Part shown: one piece after another, positions 56,001 through 64,000 of the stretch | Layout of the letters: every line of letters starts with the position of its first letter | Numbering within the stretch: position 1 is the stretch's first letter | NCBI GenBank assembly: GCA_964352775.1 | Contig: CAYGTK010000002.1 | Span: 16,668 to 80,667 of the forward strand | Length of the DNA stretch: 64,000 nucleotides | Direction: 5' to 3' | Source: CAYGTK01 sp964352775 | GTDB taxonomy: Bacteria; Bacteroidota; Bacteroidia; Chitinophagales; CAIOSU01 | Made by a program: the position numbers and the translations under genes | The notes under the pieces: model-generated | The model's database searches: none | The model's input: only the letters and a program-made list of their open reading frames with translations | Told to the model about the DNA's origin: nothing

Positions 56001-57166
56001 ATTTTGGAGATGGCTCTTCCTCGCAATTACAGAACCCTAGCCACACCTATCTGCAAACAGGTAGTTTTGATGGCTATATAGCCGTAATCGATTCTGCAAG
56101 CTGCAATATAGTTGATAGCGCTTTCTTTACCATAACTGTATTTGAAGACGATGTAACAGCCGCATTCAGTCAAGTTACTCTGGCAAATGTTTGTGATTCC
56201 TTAGTTATATCATTCACCGACCAAAGTACCGATGCTACTAGTTGGGCATGGTCGTTCGGCGATGGGAATTCCAGCACTCAAGCAAGTCCCACACNNNNNN
56301 NNNNTACCTATACTTCGCCAGATACCTTTGACATTACACTAGTAGCTACCAATGCTACCCGCTGCTTGGCTCGCGATACGATTACCAGCCAGGCTATTTT
56401 ATTACCTCCGGTTATCGCAACATTTAATGCCACAAGTGGCTGTTTTCCTCATCAAACGGAAATAACCGAGTCTAGCACTAATGCAGAGACGCTTGTGTGG
56501 CAAACTTCTTTAGGAGAGACTTCTACAGATAGTCTGCCCGTTTTTGTTTTTGAGAATGAAGGACAATACAGCATTAACCTTATAGCTAGCAACCCCGAAA
56601 CTTGTAATGGTACCGATACTGCTACAACTACAGTAAGTGCCTACGGCTACCCTGTTGCACAATTCAGTACCGATACTACCAGCTATGAGATATTCGACAT
56701 CATCCAATTCAATAATGAAAGTGTAGATGCCGCTTCTTCAGAATGGGACTTTGATGATGGTACCACAAGTACCGAACGTGACCCAGAACACGAATACCGC
56801 ATGGAAGGCGCTGTTGAACCTTGCTTAACGGTTACCAACCTGTTTGGCTGTCAAGATGATATTTGTCTGCCTTTGGAAATCACCTTTAGAGGTATAGTAG
56901 ATGTGCCTAATGCCTTTTCCCCTAATGGCGATGGAGAGAATGATGTGCTTTTTGTTAGAGGCTATGGGCTGAGCAAACTCGATTTCAAAGTATATGATAG
57001 GTGGGGGTTACTGTTGTTTGAAACCGACAATATAAACGTTGGCTGGGATGGCACTTACAAGAATAAAGACCAAGAAATGGAAGTGTATGTATACACGCTA
57101 GAAGCTTGGTTTGAAGACGGTGGCAAAACCGAATTACGAAAAGGAAATGTGACCTTACTGAGATAA
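53093..57166 (+). CDS. Large T9SS type B surface protein with PKD domains (gliding-motility-associated C-terminus)
   Basis: This protein of 1357 residues has a signal peptide (LLLLSLAISISMLHAHNG, possibly starting at the later ATG at 53114). An N-terminal domain with RFSENKGQWHEDIQYRLRF follows, then beta-propeller-like SBBP repeats (YSTYIGGTTNEQPHSM, LGSTYLGGTLDDAT). Several PKD domains have WDFGDGTT, WFFGDGAS or WSFGDGNS. The C-terminus VPNAFSPNGDGENDVLFVRG...VYDRWGLLLFE is the type B sorting domain. The gene overlaps the downstream PorP/SprF-like gene by one base. Ten Ns at 56295-56304 interrupt a PKD domain. Confidence 0.9.
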   Translation: MPYFSNVMLRHCTLLLLSLAISISMLHAHNGCRTMAPAESDRIANIRFSENKGQWHEDIQYRLRFNTGALFLEDTSWSFHFIHGEDFDSFDDIHHGCVTDTLEVRHHVYRMNFVGANANANTSVQEAYLDYENYYLGTNPSKWASKVAAHRRVNYHDLYPGIDMSIFGQDRHLKYEFTLQPGADPKNIQIRYDGIDDLKVINNELHYSTTANAVKETNLYAYQLIDGEEIAVACQFQLHNNTVSFQLPDGYNKNYPLTIDPDLIFSTYTGSAADNFGFTATDDLEGSFYAGGIARSAGYVIRPQVGALQSTFAGGVNSGGQFLLGFDADMAITKFNPTGDSLRYSTYIGGTTNEQPHSMVVNDAGELHIMGRSNSTDYPFTPNALQRANAGQMDIVVSKLNADGTALLGSTYLGGTLDDATNISAAPFAISSLKFNYADDARGEILVDDNGFVYVATCTQSGNFPTTPGSFQRNYVGGQMACVFKMNQDLSNLEWSSYYGDREDDAAYGLSFDSNDDIYFVGGTVSNGLTMSPTAVTTTFQGGRADGFVVHIDNSGSLILNSTFIGTDQYDQVYFVQNDADDNVYIYGQTAGQMTPTPGVYAEPNSGQFVISLAPDLASQNFLTTFGRGDGDPDISPTAFLVDVCGNIYCAGWGSSTGPANPPLTTNGLSTTADAFKSTTDNNDFYFFVLGPRAQTRVYASFFGGDQSQEHLDGGTSRFDKNGVIYQAVCAGCGNNDDFPYTPGAWSSINQSTNCNLGAAKFQFDLIGVEVDVLAFPSDAGCVPHTVFFNGNAVNAQQYYWDFGDGTTSILPNPVKTFNQVGTYDVTLVGFDSTTCIGILFVDTSVVQIIVEDDSMTADFIPNIISSCDSFVIQLNDQSSRVKDYHWFFGDGASSSSQNPRHEYSAAGVYDITLITTNDTACNAADTIVKRVEFAPFVVASFQVPDTFGCLPYTANFTDNSLGGQEFYWDFGDGSSSQLQNPSHTYLQTGSFDGYIAVIDSASCNIVDSAFFTITVFEDDVTAAFSQVTLANVCDSLVISFTDQSTDATSWAWSFGDGNSSTQASPTXXXXTYTSPDTFDITLVATNATRCLARDTITSQAILLPPVIATFNATSGCFPHQTEITESSTNAETLVWQTSLGETSTDSLPVFVFENEGQYSINLIASNPETCNGTDTATTTVSAYGYPVAQFSTDTTSYEIFDIIQFNNESVDAASSEWDFDDGTTSTERDPEHEYRMEGAVEPCLTVTNLFGCQDDICLPLEITFRGIVDVPNAFSPNGDGENDVLFVRGYGLSKLDFKVYDRWGLLLFETDNINVGWDGTYKNKDQEMEVYVYTLEAWFEDGGKTELRKGNVTLLR
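56295..56304. other. 10-N assembly gap within a PKD domain
   Basis: The frame is the same on both sides. The PKD pattern predicts SPTHTYTSPDTF, which would need only one missing base (A, completing CAT) between CCCACAC and TACCTAT. The gap length is thus probably nominal. Confidence 0.6.
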
Positions 57167-58194
57167 TGAAGAAGGGACTAGTACATATCATCCTACTATT
57201 TATTGCCTTAGGGGTGTATGGACAAGATGTGCATTATTCCCAATTCTATTCTTCTCCTACTTTCTTAAATCCTTCTGAAACAGGCTTCTTTCAAGAAGAT
57301 TGGCGAGTTGGTGGGCATATTAAACAACAATGGCCTTGGGCGCAGAACGATAAGCGCTTTACCTACATGACCTATGGCTTTTTTGGTGATGCAGGATTGC
57401 TAAAAGGAAGTAAACTAGGTAAAGACTGGTTAGGTGTAGGCGGTTCGTTTTTAAATGACTACGCTGGTGACGGCCGACTTTCAATAACAAAAGTAAACTT
57501 GAGCGCTGCTTACCATAAGGTGCTTGGTAATGAAGGCAAGTACAGCATCTCATTAGGTGTTGGCGGAACCTATGTACAAAAGGGCATAGACTACGAGCAG
57601 CTTTATTTCGATAACCAATGGAACGACCTGTTTTTTGATACAGATGTACCCAGTCGTGAGGCCAATGCGAATGAGAATTTCGGATATTTTGACCTAAGTG
57701 TAGGAACACACTTCTCTGCTCTATTTGCTAAGAAATATAATGTGGTGGTAGGCTTTTCTATGCTTCATCTCAATAAACCGAAAGAAAGCTTTTACGATGC
57801 TGCTAACAGACTAGGCATGCGCCCAGCGGTAAGTACTCGTGCACACCTACCGGTAGGAAAGCGTTTGCATTTTGAACCGGCACTTCTTTACATGAGCCAG
57901 CGCAAAGCCAGCGAGATAATTGTTAGTACAATTGCTGGCTACCGCATTAGTGGCGATGGTGTATTGGATAACATCGTATTGCTTGCAGGTGTATCTTATC
58001 GTGCAAAAGATGCCTTTGTCCCGCTATTAGGCATGGAGTACAAGCGCTTCCGCATATTAGCCAACTACGACATCAACCTTTCTACCCTTACCGCAGCAAG
58101 TAATGCTATTGGCGGTTTCGAGGTGTCTTTAGTATATAAAGGTATGCGGCCTGTAAATACGCAGAAGATGGTAGTGCCTTGTCCACGGATGTAG
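57166..58194 (+). CDS. PorP/SprF-family type IX secretion membrane protein
   Basis: This 342-residue protein has a signal peptide (MKKGLVHIILLFIALGVYGQ) and DVHYSQFYSSPTFLNPSETG, the standard start of PorP/SprF proteins. The rest has alternating beta-strand character, with SKLGKDWLGVGGSFLNDYAG and ILANYDINLSTLTAASNAIG, as expected for an outer-membrane beta-barrel. SprF-like proteins partner specific T9SS type B substrates, and the preceding gene is one. The ATG overlaps its stop (TAATG), so the pair is translationally coupled. Confidence 0.93.
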   Translation: MKKGLVHIILLFIALGVYGQDVHYSQFYSSPTFLNPSETGFFQEDWRVGGHIKQQWPWAQNDKRFTYMTYGFFGDAGLLKGSKLGKDWLGVGGSFLNDYAGDGRLSITKVNLSAAYHKVLGNEGKYSISLGVGGTYVQKGIDYEQLYFDNQWNDLFFDTDVPSREANANENFGYFDLSVGTHFSALFAKKYNVVVGFSMLHLNKPKESFYDAANRLGMRPAVSTRAHLPVGKRLHFEPALLYMSQRKASEIIVSTIAGYRISGDGVLDNIVLLAGVSYRAKDAFVPLLGMEYKRFRILANYDINLSTLTAASNAIGGFEVSLVYKGMRPVNTQKMVVPCPRM

Positions 58195-58238
58195 GTTAAT
58201 TGTGCATTTTCACTCAACAGAAGATCGCCAATAACCGT

Positions 58239-58246
58239 TACTTTTG
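58239..58246 (+). promoter_or_regulatory. -7 promoter element (TACTTTTG) of the FAD oxidase gene
   Basis: This is an exact TAnnTTTG match, 17 bases ahead of the ATG at 58264. It indicates a separate transcript from the PorP/SprF gene. Confidence 0.45.
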
Positions 58247-58263
58247 TAATACAAACTTACGCT

Positions 58264-59679
58264 ATGTTCAAAATGTCGTTCAATAAGGTAAATACCACAT
58301 TGCTAGATGAGCTGAAAGCCATTGTAGGCGAAGAGTTCGTATTGGCAGATCATGAATCGATGAAAGGCTACGATCACGACGAAACGGAAGATTTTAGTTT
58401 CTTTCCAGAAGTGGTAGTTAAACCAGCGAATGCTGAAGAGATCAGTAAGATCATGAAGCTGTGTAACGATGCTGAAATACCAGTAACACCTCGTGCTGCT
58501 GGTACAGGGTTGAGCGGTGGCGCATTAGCCATTCATGGTGGTGTAATGTTATCCATTGAGCGGCTGAACCAGATATTAGAAATAGATGAACGCAACTTGC
58601 AAATAACCACCGAACCTGGTGTAGTTACACAAGTATTGCAAGAGGCTGTAATAGAAAAAGGTCTTTTCTATCCACCAGACCCATCAAGCAGAGGAACCTG
58701 TTTTATCGGTGGAAATGTTGCGGAAAATAGTGGTGGACCAAAGGCGGTGAAGTATGGTGTAGTTAAAGATTACGTATTGAACCTAGAGGTAGTATTACCT
58801 AACGGTGATATTATGTGGACGGGTGCTAACGTGCTAAAAAACTCTACAGGCTACAACCTTACTCAGTTGATGGTAGGTAGCGAAGGTACTTTGGGCATAG
58901 TTACCAAAATAGTACTAAAACTAATACCTTACCCTAAGCAGAATTTAGTGATGTTGATACCATTCACATCGCCTGAGAAAGCTTGTCAAATGGTTTCGGC
59001 TATATTTCAAGCGGGGGTAACCCCATCGTGCTTGGAATTTATGGAGCGCGATGCTATTGATAAAGCATTAGACTACCTGGGCAGTATGGTGAACATACAG
59101 GTAGCTGACGATACTAGAGCACAACTACTAGTTGAAGTAGATGGCAACGATATGGAAGTACTGATGAAAGACTGCGAACGTATTTACGAAGTAGCCGAGA
59201 AATTTGAGGCACAAGAAATACTCTTCGCCGATTCTGAAAAGCAGAAAGAAGACCTTTGGATGCTTCGCCGAAATGTAGCGCATGGTGTAAAAAAGACCTC
59301 TACCTACAAAGAAGAAGATACTGTAGTACCACGTGCAGAACTACCCGTATTACTTAAAGGTGTTAAAGACATCGGTAAAAAGTATGGCTTCACTTCCATC
59401 TGCTATGGCCATGCTGGTGATGGTAACTTACACGTAAACATTGTTAAAGGCGACTTAAGTGATGAACTTTGGGAAGAGAAGCTACCTTTAGGTATCCGTG
59501 AAATATTTGAATTGGTAGTGTCTTTAAAAGGAACACTTTCGGGCGAGCATGGTATTGGCTATGTGCAGCGAGAGTATATGGATATTGCTTTTTCTGATGC
59601 GCAGATGGAAGTTATGAAAGGCATAAAGCGAGTGTTTGACCCTAAAGGGATATTGAACCCTGGCAAAATATTAAACTGA
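58264..59679 (+). CDS. FAD-binding oxidase (GlcD-like, possibly D-lactate or glycolate dehydrogenase)
   Basis: This 471-residue flavoprotein is of the GlcD/VAO class. The PP-loop is TPRAAGTGLSGGALAIHGG (about residues 75-93), with FIGGNVAENSGGPKAVKYG and GSEGTLGIVTKIVLKL following. The C-terminal part has CYGHAGDGNLHVNI and GEHGIGYVQREYM, the catalytic-site region, and ends with DPKGILNPGKIL. No [4Fe-4S] partner subunits (GlcF) are adjacent. The 2-hydroxy acid substrate is not specified. It could be D-lactate, glycolate or a related acid. The start has an alternative ATG at 58273. Confidence 0.88.
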   Translation: MFKMSFNKVNTTLLDELKAIVGEEFVLADHESMKGYDHDETEDFSFFPEVVVKPANAEEISKIMKLCNDAEIPVTPRAAGTGLSGGALAIHGGVMLSIERLNQILEIDERNLQITTEPGVVTQVLQEAVIEKGLFYPPDPSSRGTCFIGGNVAENSGGPKAVKYGVVKDYVLNLEVVLPNGDIMWTGANVLKNSTGYNLTQLMVGSEGTLGIVTKIVLKLIPYPKQNLVMLIPFTSPEKACQMVSAIFQAGVTPSCLEFMERDAIDKALDYLGSMVNIQVADDTRAQLLVEVDGNDMEVLMKDCERIYEVAEKFEAQEILFADSEKQKEDLWMLRRNVAHGVKKTSTYKEEDTVVPRAELPVLLKGVKDIGKKYGFTSICYGHAGDGNLHVNIVKGDLSDELWEEKLPLGIREIFELVVSLKGTLSGEHGIGYVQREYMDIAFSDAQMEVMKGIKRVFDPKGILNPGKILN

Positions 59680-59717
59680 TCACAACAAACATTAACCAAT
59701 ACAGTTATACCACGTAG

Positions 59718-60392
59718 ATGAAGTCTATATTCCAAATACTATGCGTTGTTCTATTTTGCCTTTATGGGCAAAATGTATCTGCACAGTATGATGACGATAA
59801 TTACTACGATACTCCAGCTCCAAAAAAGGATAGGAATAGCGATAGAGATGTTAGAGGGAATGACTCAGATAGGATACCAGGCCCTGCCGATGAGAAGGAA
59901 GAAGATAAGAAGGGCTTCGATAAAAGTAAAATGGCCATCGGTGGCTTTTTAGGTGCTAGCTTCGGTGATGTTTTTTATGTTGACATTTCTCCCGTAGTTA
60001 CCTATCGCCCCATAGATAGAACTCAATTTGGAGTAGGATTTATTTATCAATACACTTATTGGAGAGCACTAAGGGGACAATACCCAGAAGATCTGCTTAA
60101 GTCAAGTGTATATGGTGCTCGGGTATTCGACAGAGTATTTGTTTGGGACGAGCTATTCGTTCAAGTGGAGTACCTTATGTTTAACGGGGAAGTTACCTAT
60201 CAAGACCTAAATACAGGAGATATAGCTGAGGTAAGAAGAACTTTCCACACCGTTTTTGCTGGTGGTGGTTATAATGTGCCCATGGGCAGAAACTCTTTCC
60301 TCTCGCTACAAATGTTGATCAACCTCAACACCAACTTGGCCTACCAGCGCCGCCAGCCTTTCTTTAATATTGGCTTTGGTATAGGGTTGTAA
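59718..60392 (+). CDS. Putative outer-membrane beta-barrel protein
   Basis: This 224-residue protein has a signal peptide (MKSIFQILCVVLFCLYGQNVSA). A disordered Asp/Lys/Arg-rich stretch follows (about 24-72). Alternating strands such as IGGFLGASFGDVFYVDISP, FGVGFIYQYTYW and NPxNIGFGIGL at the end suggest a small beta-barrel. I do not recognise a named family. It follows the FAD oxidase by 38 bases on the same strand, but nothing links their roles. Confidence 0.7.
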   Translation: MKSIFQILCVVLFCLYGQNVSAQYDDDNYYDTPAPKKDRNSDRDVRGNDSDRIPGPADEKEEDKKGFDKSKMAIGGFLGASFGDVFYVDISPVVTYRPIDRTQFGVGFIYQYTYWRALRGQYPEDLLKSSVYGARVFDRVFVWDELFVQVEYLMFNGEVTYQDLNTGDIAEVRRTFHTVFAGGGYNVPMGRNSFLSLQMLINLNTNLAYQRRQPFFNIGFGIGL

Positions 60393-60444
60393 AAACCCTA
60401 AGTCCATTTCGGACAACAGTATCCTAGCTATCCAATTCTCTGTA

Positions 60445-60480
60445 ATAGAAAAGGCCTTAGATTGCTGTAAGACCTTCTCT
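60445..60480 (-). terminator. Intrinsic terminator of gyrB
   Basis: On the minus strand AAGGTCTTA-CAGCAATC-TAAGGCCTT forms a 9-bp stem with one G-U pair, followed by TTTTCT. It lies about 30 bases past the gyrB stop. Confidence 0.75.
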
Positions 60481-60505
60481 TGTATAATTTAAGAACTATA
60501 AGCTC

Positions 60506-62464
<1,959 letters not shown>

Positions 62465-62478
62465 CTATTATTGAATGA

Positions 62479-62486
62479 TAAAGATA
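62479..62486 (-). promoter_or_regulatory. -7 promoter element (TATCTTTA) of gyrB
   Basis: This is a TAnnTTTA match on the minus strand, 23 bases ahead of the gyrB ATG. The element for the divergent gene lies at 62611-62618. Confidence 0.45.
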
Positions 62487-62610
62487 CGGAATTCCGCCCC
62501 CATTTAACCTGCGCAAACCCTTGTCACATCTGCATATTATCCACATTTAGGCGCATAGCTGTGGATAGCTCTTCATATTGGCTATATCTACCCCTAAAAC
62601 GGATTTTGTG

Positions 62611-62618
62611 TACCTTTA
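62611..62618 (+). promoter_or_regulatory. -7 promoter element (TACCTTTA) of the DUF4468 gene
   Basis: This is a TAnnTTTA match on the plus strand, 18 bases ahead of the ATG at 62637. Confidence 0.4.
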
Positions 62619-62636
62619 TTTCAAATACTATTAGCG

Positions 62637-63167
62637 ATGAAACACCTTACCCTCAGTCTGTTTTTAGTGCTTGCCACTACTCTATTTGCTCAAGATAGCG
62701 CCACATTTCCCCTAAATGCCGAAGGAAAGGCCGAATATGGTGAAGTAGTGACTATAGAAGGCGCATCTACCGCCGACTTGTATGCTCGTCTAAACACCTG
62801 GTATACAAGTTATTACAAGAACCCTACCGCGGTAATAAAAACGAAAGAAGAGAATAAAAAGATAGCTGGACAGCACGGCGTAGATATTTTCAACTACGTG
62901 AAGGGTAAGAAGATCAGAAAAGGGTTGGTGAAATACAACATTAGTGTATCAGTAAAAGACGGTAAGTACAAATTCACTATCAATGATATTTTTATGGTAA
63001 GCCAGCCTAAAACTTATGTGCACCAGTGGTTAAACACCGATGATAAAATGCACACTACAAATCAGCAATATGTAGGACAGGTGAACACCTTTATGGAAGG
63101 TTTGATAGTGAACCTAAAAGCTACTATGGCTAAGCCATTACCAGCAGCTGCTTCCGACGATTGGTAA
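62637..63167 (+). CDS. Secreted DUF4468-type protein
   Basis: This 176-residue protein has a signal peptide (MKHLTLSLFLVLATTLFAQ). The mature part holds LYARLNTWYTSYYKNPTAVI, and later ISVSVKDGKYKFTINDIFM. This pattern matches the DUF4468 beta-grasp-like domain common in Bacteroidota. The function is unknown, and the location is periplasm or outer-membrane associated. It converges with elbB, with only 2 bases between the stops. Confidence 0.82.
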   Translation: MKHLTLSLFLVLATTLFAQDSATFPLNAEGKAEYGEVVTIEGASTADLYARLNTWYTSYYKNPTAVIKTKEENKKIAGQHGVDIFNYVKGKKIRKGLVKYNISVSVKDGKYKFTINDIFMVSQPKTYVHQWLNTDDKMHTTNQQYVGQVNTFMEGLIVNLKATMAKPLPAAASDDW

Positions 63168-63169
63168 GC

Positions 63170-63853
63170 TTACAACCAAGCTGCTAGCTGCCCAATAGCT
63201 TTTTCAATACCAATATTCATTTCTGAAATACTGGCCTCCATCATATAGCAAGGGGCAGTTACTATCTTGTTGTCTTCATCAATGGAGATATTCTTCACCG
63301 CATGCATCTCCGCCACAGCACCAATAGCTTCCATACCACTACTAATGGCAGCAATATCGTAAGGCGATACTTCTTCGGTAGTACCTACGGTTAAGTGTGC
63401 TTTTACGCCACTGTCAGCTAATGCTTTTGCAACCACAGTTGGGGCCATACACATAGCAGCAACTGGTTTACCAATGCTAACGAATTCATTTATCACACGC
63501 TTTACCTCGCCATTTATCTCTCCATCTGGCCCACTGAATGCCCACTTGGTTAAATTTTTAGCAGCCCCAAAGCCGCCAGGTATAGCTAAGCCAGCATAGT
63601 CACTAGCGTGAACCTGCGCCAGATCTTTAATATCACCCCGGGCAATACGAGCAGCCTCTACCAATACATTACGCTTCTGGTCCATTTCCTCGCCATTAGT
63701 ATGATCAAGCACATGATGTTGATCGATATTAGGCGCAGCACATTGATAACTCAAGCCTGCTTTATCCAAAGCCAACAAGGTCAGCACACTCTCGTGTATC
63801 TCCGACCCATCATAAACACCGCATCCTGATAATAGCACTAGTATTTTACTCAT
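63170..63853 (-). CDS. elbB: ElbB-type DJ-1/PfpI glyoxalase-like protein
   Basis: This 227-residue protein is of the ElbB (SCRP-27A) branch of the DJ-1/PfpI superfamily. It opens SKILVLLSGCGVYDGSEIHE, has YAGLAIPGGFGAAKN in the middle, and carries the nucleophile elbow PVAAMCMAPTVVAKAL, with Cys in AMCMAP. The Glu of GSEIHE is the expected active-site acid. The isoprenoid-pathway label for ElbB is old and weakly supported, while glyoxalase activity is reported for the family. It has no operon partners here. Confidence 0.92.
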   Translation of the reverse strand: MSKILVLLSGCGVYDGSEIHESVLTLLALDKAGLSYQCAAPNIDQHHVLDHTNGEEMDQKRNVLVEAARIARGDIKDLAQVHASDYAGLAIPGGFGAAKNLTKWAFSGPDGEINGEVKRVINEFVSIGKPVAAMCMAPTVVAKALADSGVKAHLTVGTTEEVSPYDIAAISSGMEAIGAVAEMHAVKNISIDEDNKIVTAPCYMMEASISEMNIGIEKAIGQLAAWL

Positions 63854-63933
63854 GTTCCTATTGGTTTAATTGAATTAGAAATTTAAGAAAATGATAGTCG
63901 TATTCTAAACAGAATTAACAACCAGCTTACAAA

Positions 63934-64000
63934 GAAGCGTGGCCCGCTAAAAAGCGCAGCCGAAGCCTTTGCAGCCCAGCGCATTTTTTTAGCTTGATTT
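63934..64000 (+). repeat. Dispersed ~100-bp intergenic repeat, copy 3 (cut by window end)
   Basis: GAAGCGTGGCCCGCTAAAAA, then GCGCAGCCGAAGCC and a T-rich right half, match 13173-13274 nearly base for base until the window ends. It lies upstream of the elbB start. Confidence 0.75.

Noticed and set aside
53093..57166. Reading the 1357-residue T9SS type B gene as two genes broken at the N-gap
   Set aside because: The frame is the same on both sides and the PKD domain pattern continues across the gap.

Overview
The window looks like chromosomal DNA of an aerobic, probably free-living member of the Bacteroidota (Flavobacteriales-like). The evidence is type IX secretion (T9SS) sorting domains on six secreted proteins, a T9SS type B protein paired with a PorP/SprF-like partner, a BatA-type von Willebrand protein, a Bacteroidota-length SecA, and a recurring TAnnTTTG (-7) promoter element a few bases ahead of many first genes. 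Two 10-N gaps show that this is a scaffolded draft. The sequence around each gap suggests that the true gap is an overlap or a single base. I saw no rRNA, tRNA, CRISPR array, prophage or intact insertion sequence.

Layout. 1-2.7 kb holds a truncated BatA-like gene, radC and rpsT, separated by a repeat-rich spacer. 2.9-10.1 kb is the 2-oxoglutarate dehydrogenase cluster sucA-sucB-lpdA, with a four-helix-bundle (S23-type) gene inserted before lpdA, followed by a lipoprotein and an SDR-family reductase. 10.3-15 kb holds purT, a phasin-like coiled-coil protein, an alpha/beta hydrolase and hutU. 15-21.7 kb is a sulfur block on the minus strand: cysC-cysD-cysN activates sulfate to PAPS, then after a terminator come a 1-Cys peroxiredoxin, cysM, a JAMM protease, a CysO-like sulfur carrier and a MoeZ-type adenylyltransferase-rhodanese. 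This second set is the protein-thiocarboxylate route to cysteine, as known from Mycobacterium tuberculosis. 21.7-27.3 kb holds an M20 amidohydrolase, a SPOR protein, deoC and secA. 27.4-28.7 kb is purD.

28.8-37.1 kb is a minus-strand run: an enoyl-CoA hydratase, fumC and four tandem secreted T9SS proteins that share an unrecognised Cys-containing module. 37.3-46.2 kb holds sdaA, an Omp28-like T9SS protein, a 51-residue membrane protein, a hydrolase, an acyl-CoA synthetase, a YceI lipoprotein and a PaaN-type aldehyde dehydrogenase. 46.4-53 kb holds a secreted protein, a 1-kb gene-free region full of repeats, a methyltransferase, a lipoprotein, lysA and a POT peptide transporter. 53-64 kb holds the T9SS type B/PorP-SprF pair, a GlcD-like oxidase, a beta-barrel-like protein, gyrB, a DUF4468 protein and elbB.

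Most noteworthy are the CysO-type cysteine pathway whose carrier has a GGKN rather than GG tail, the four-gene T9SS paralog cluster, several families of dispersed intergenic repeats (including 7-bp-period arrays that flank the S23-type gene), and the two misleading assembly gaps.
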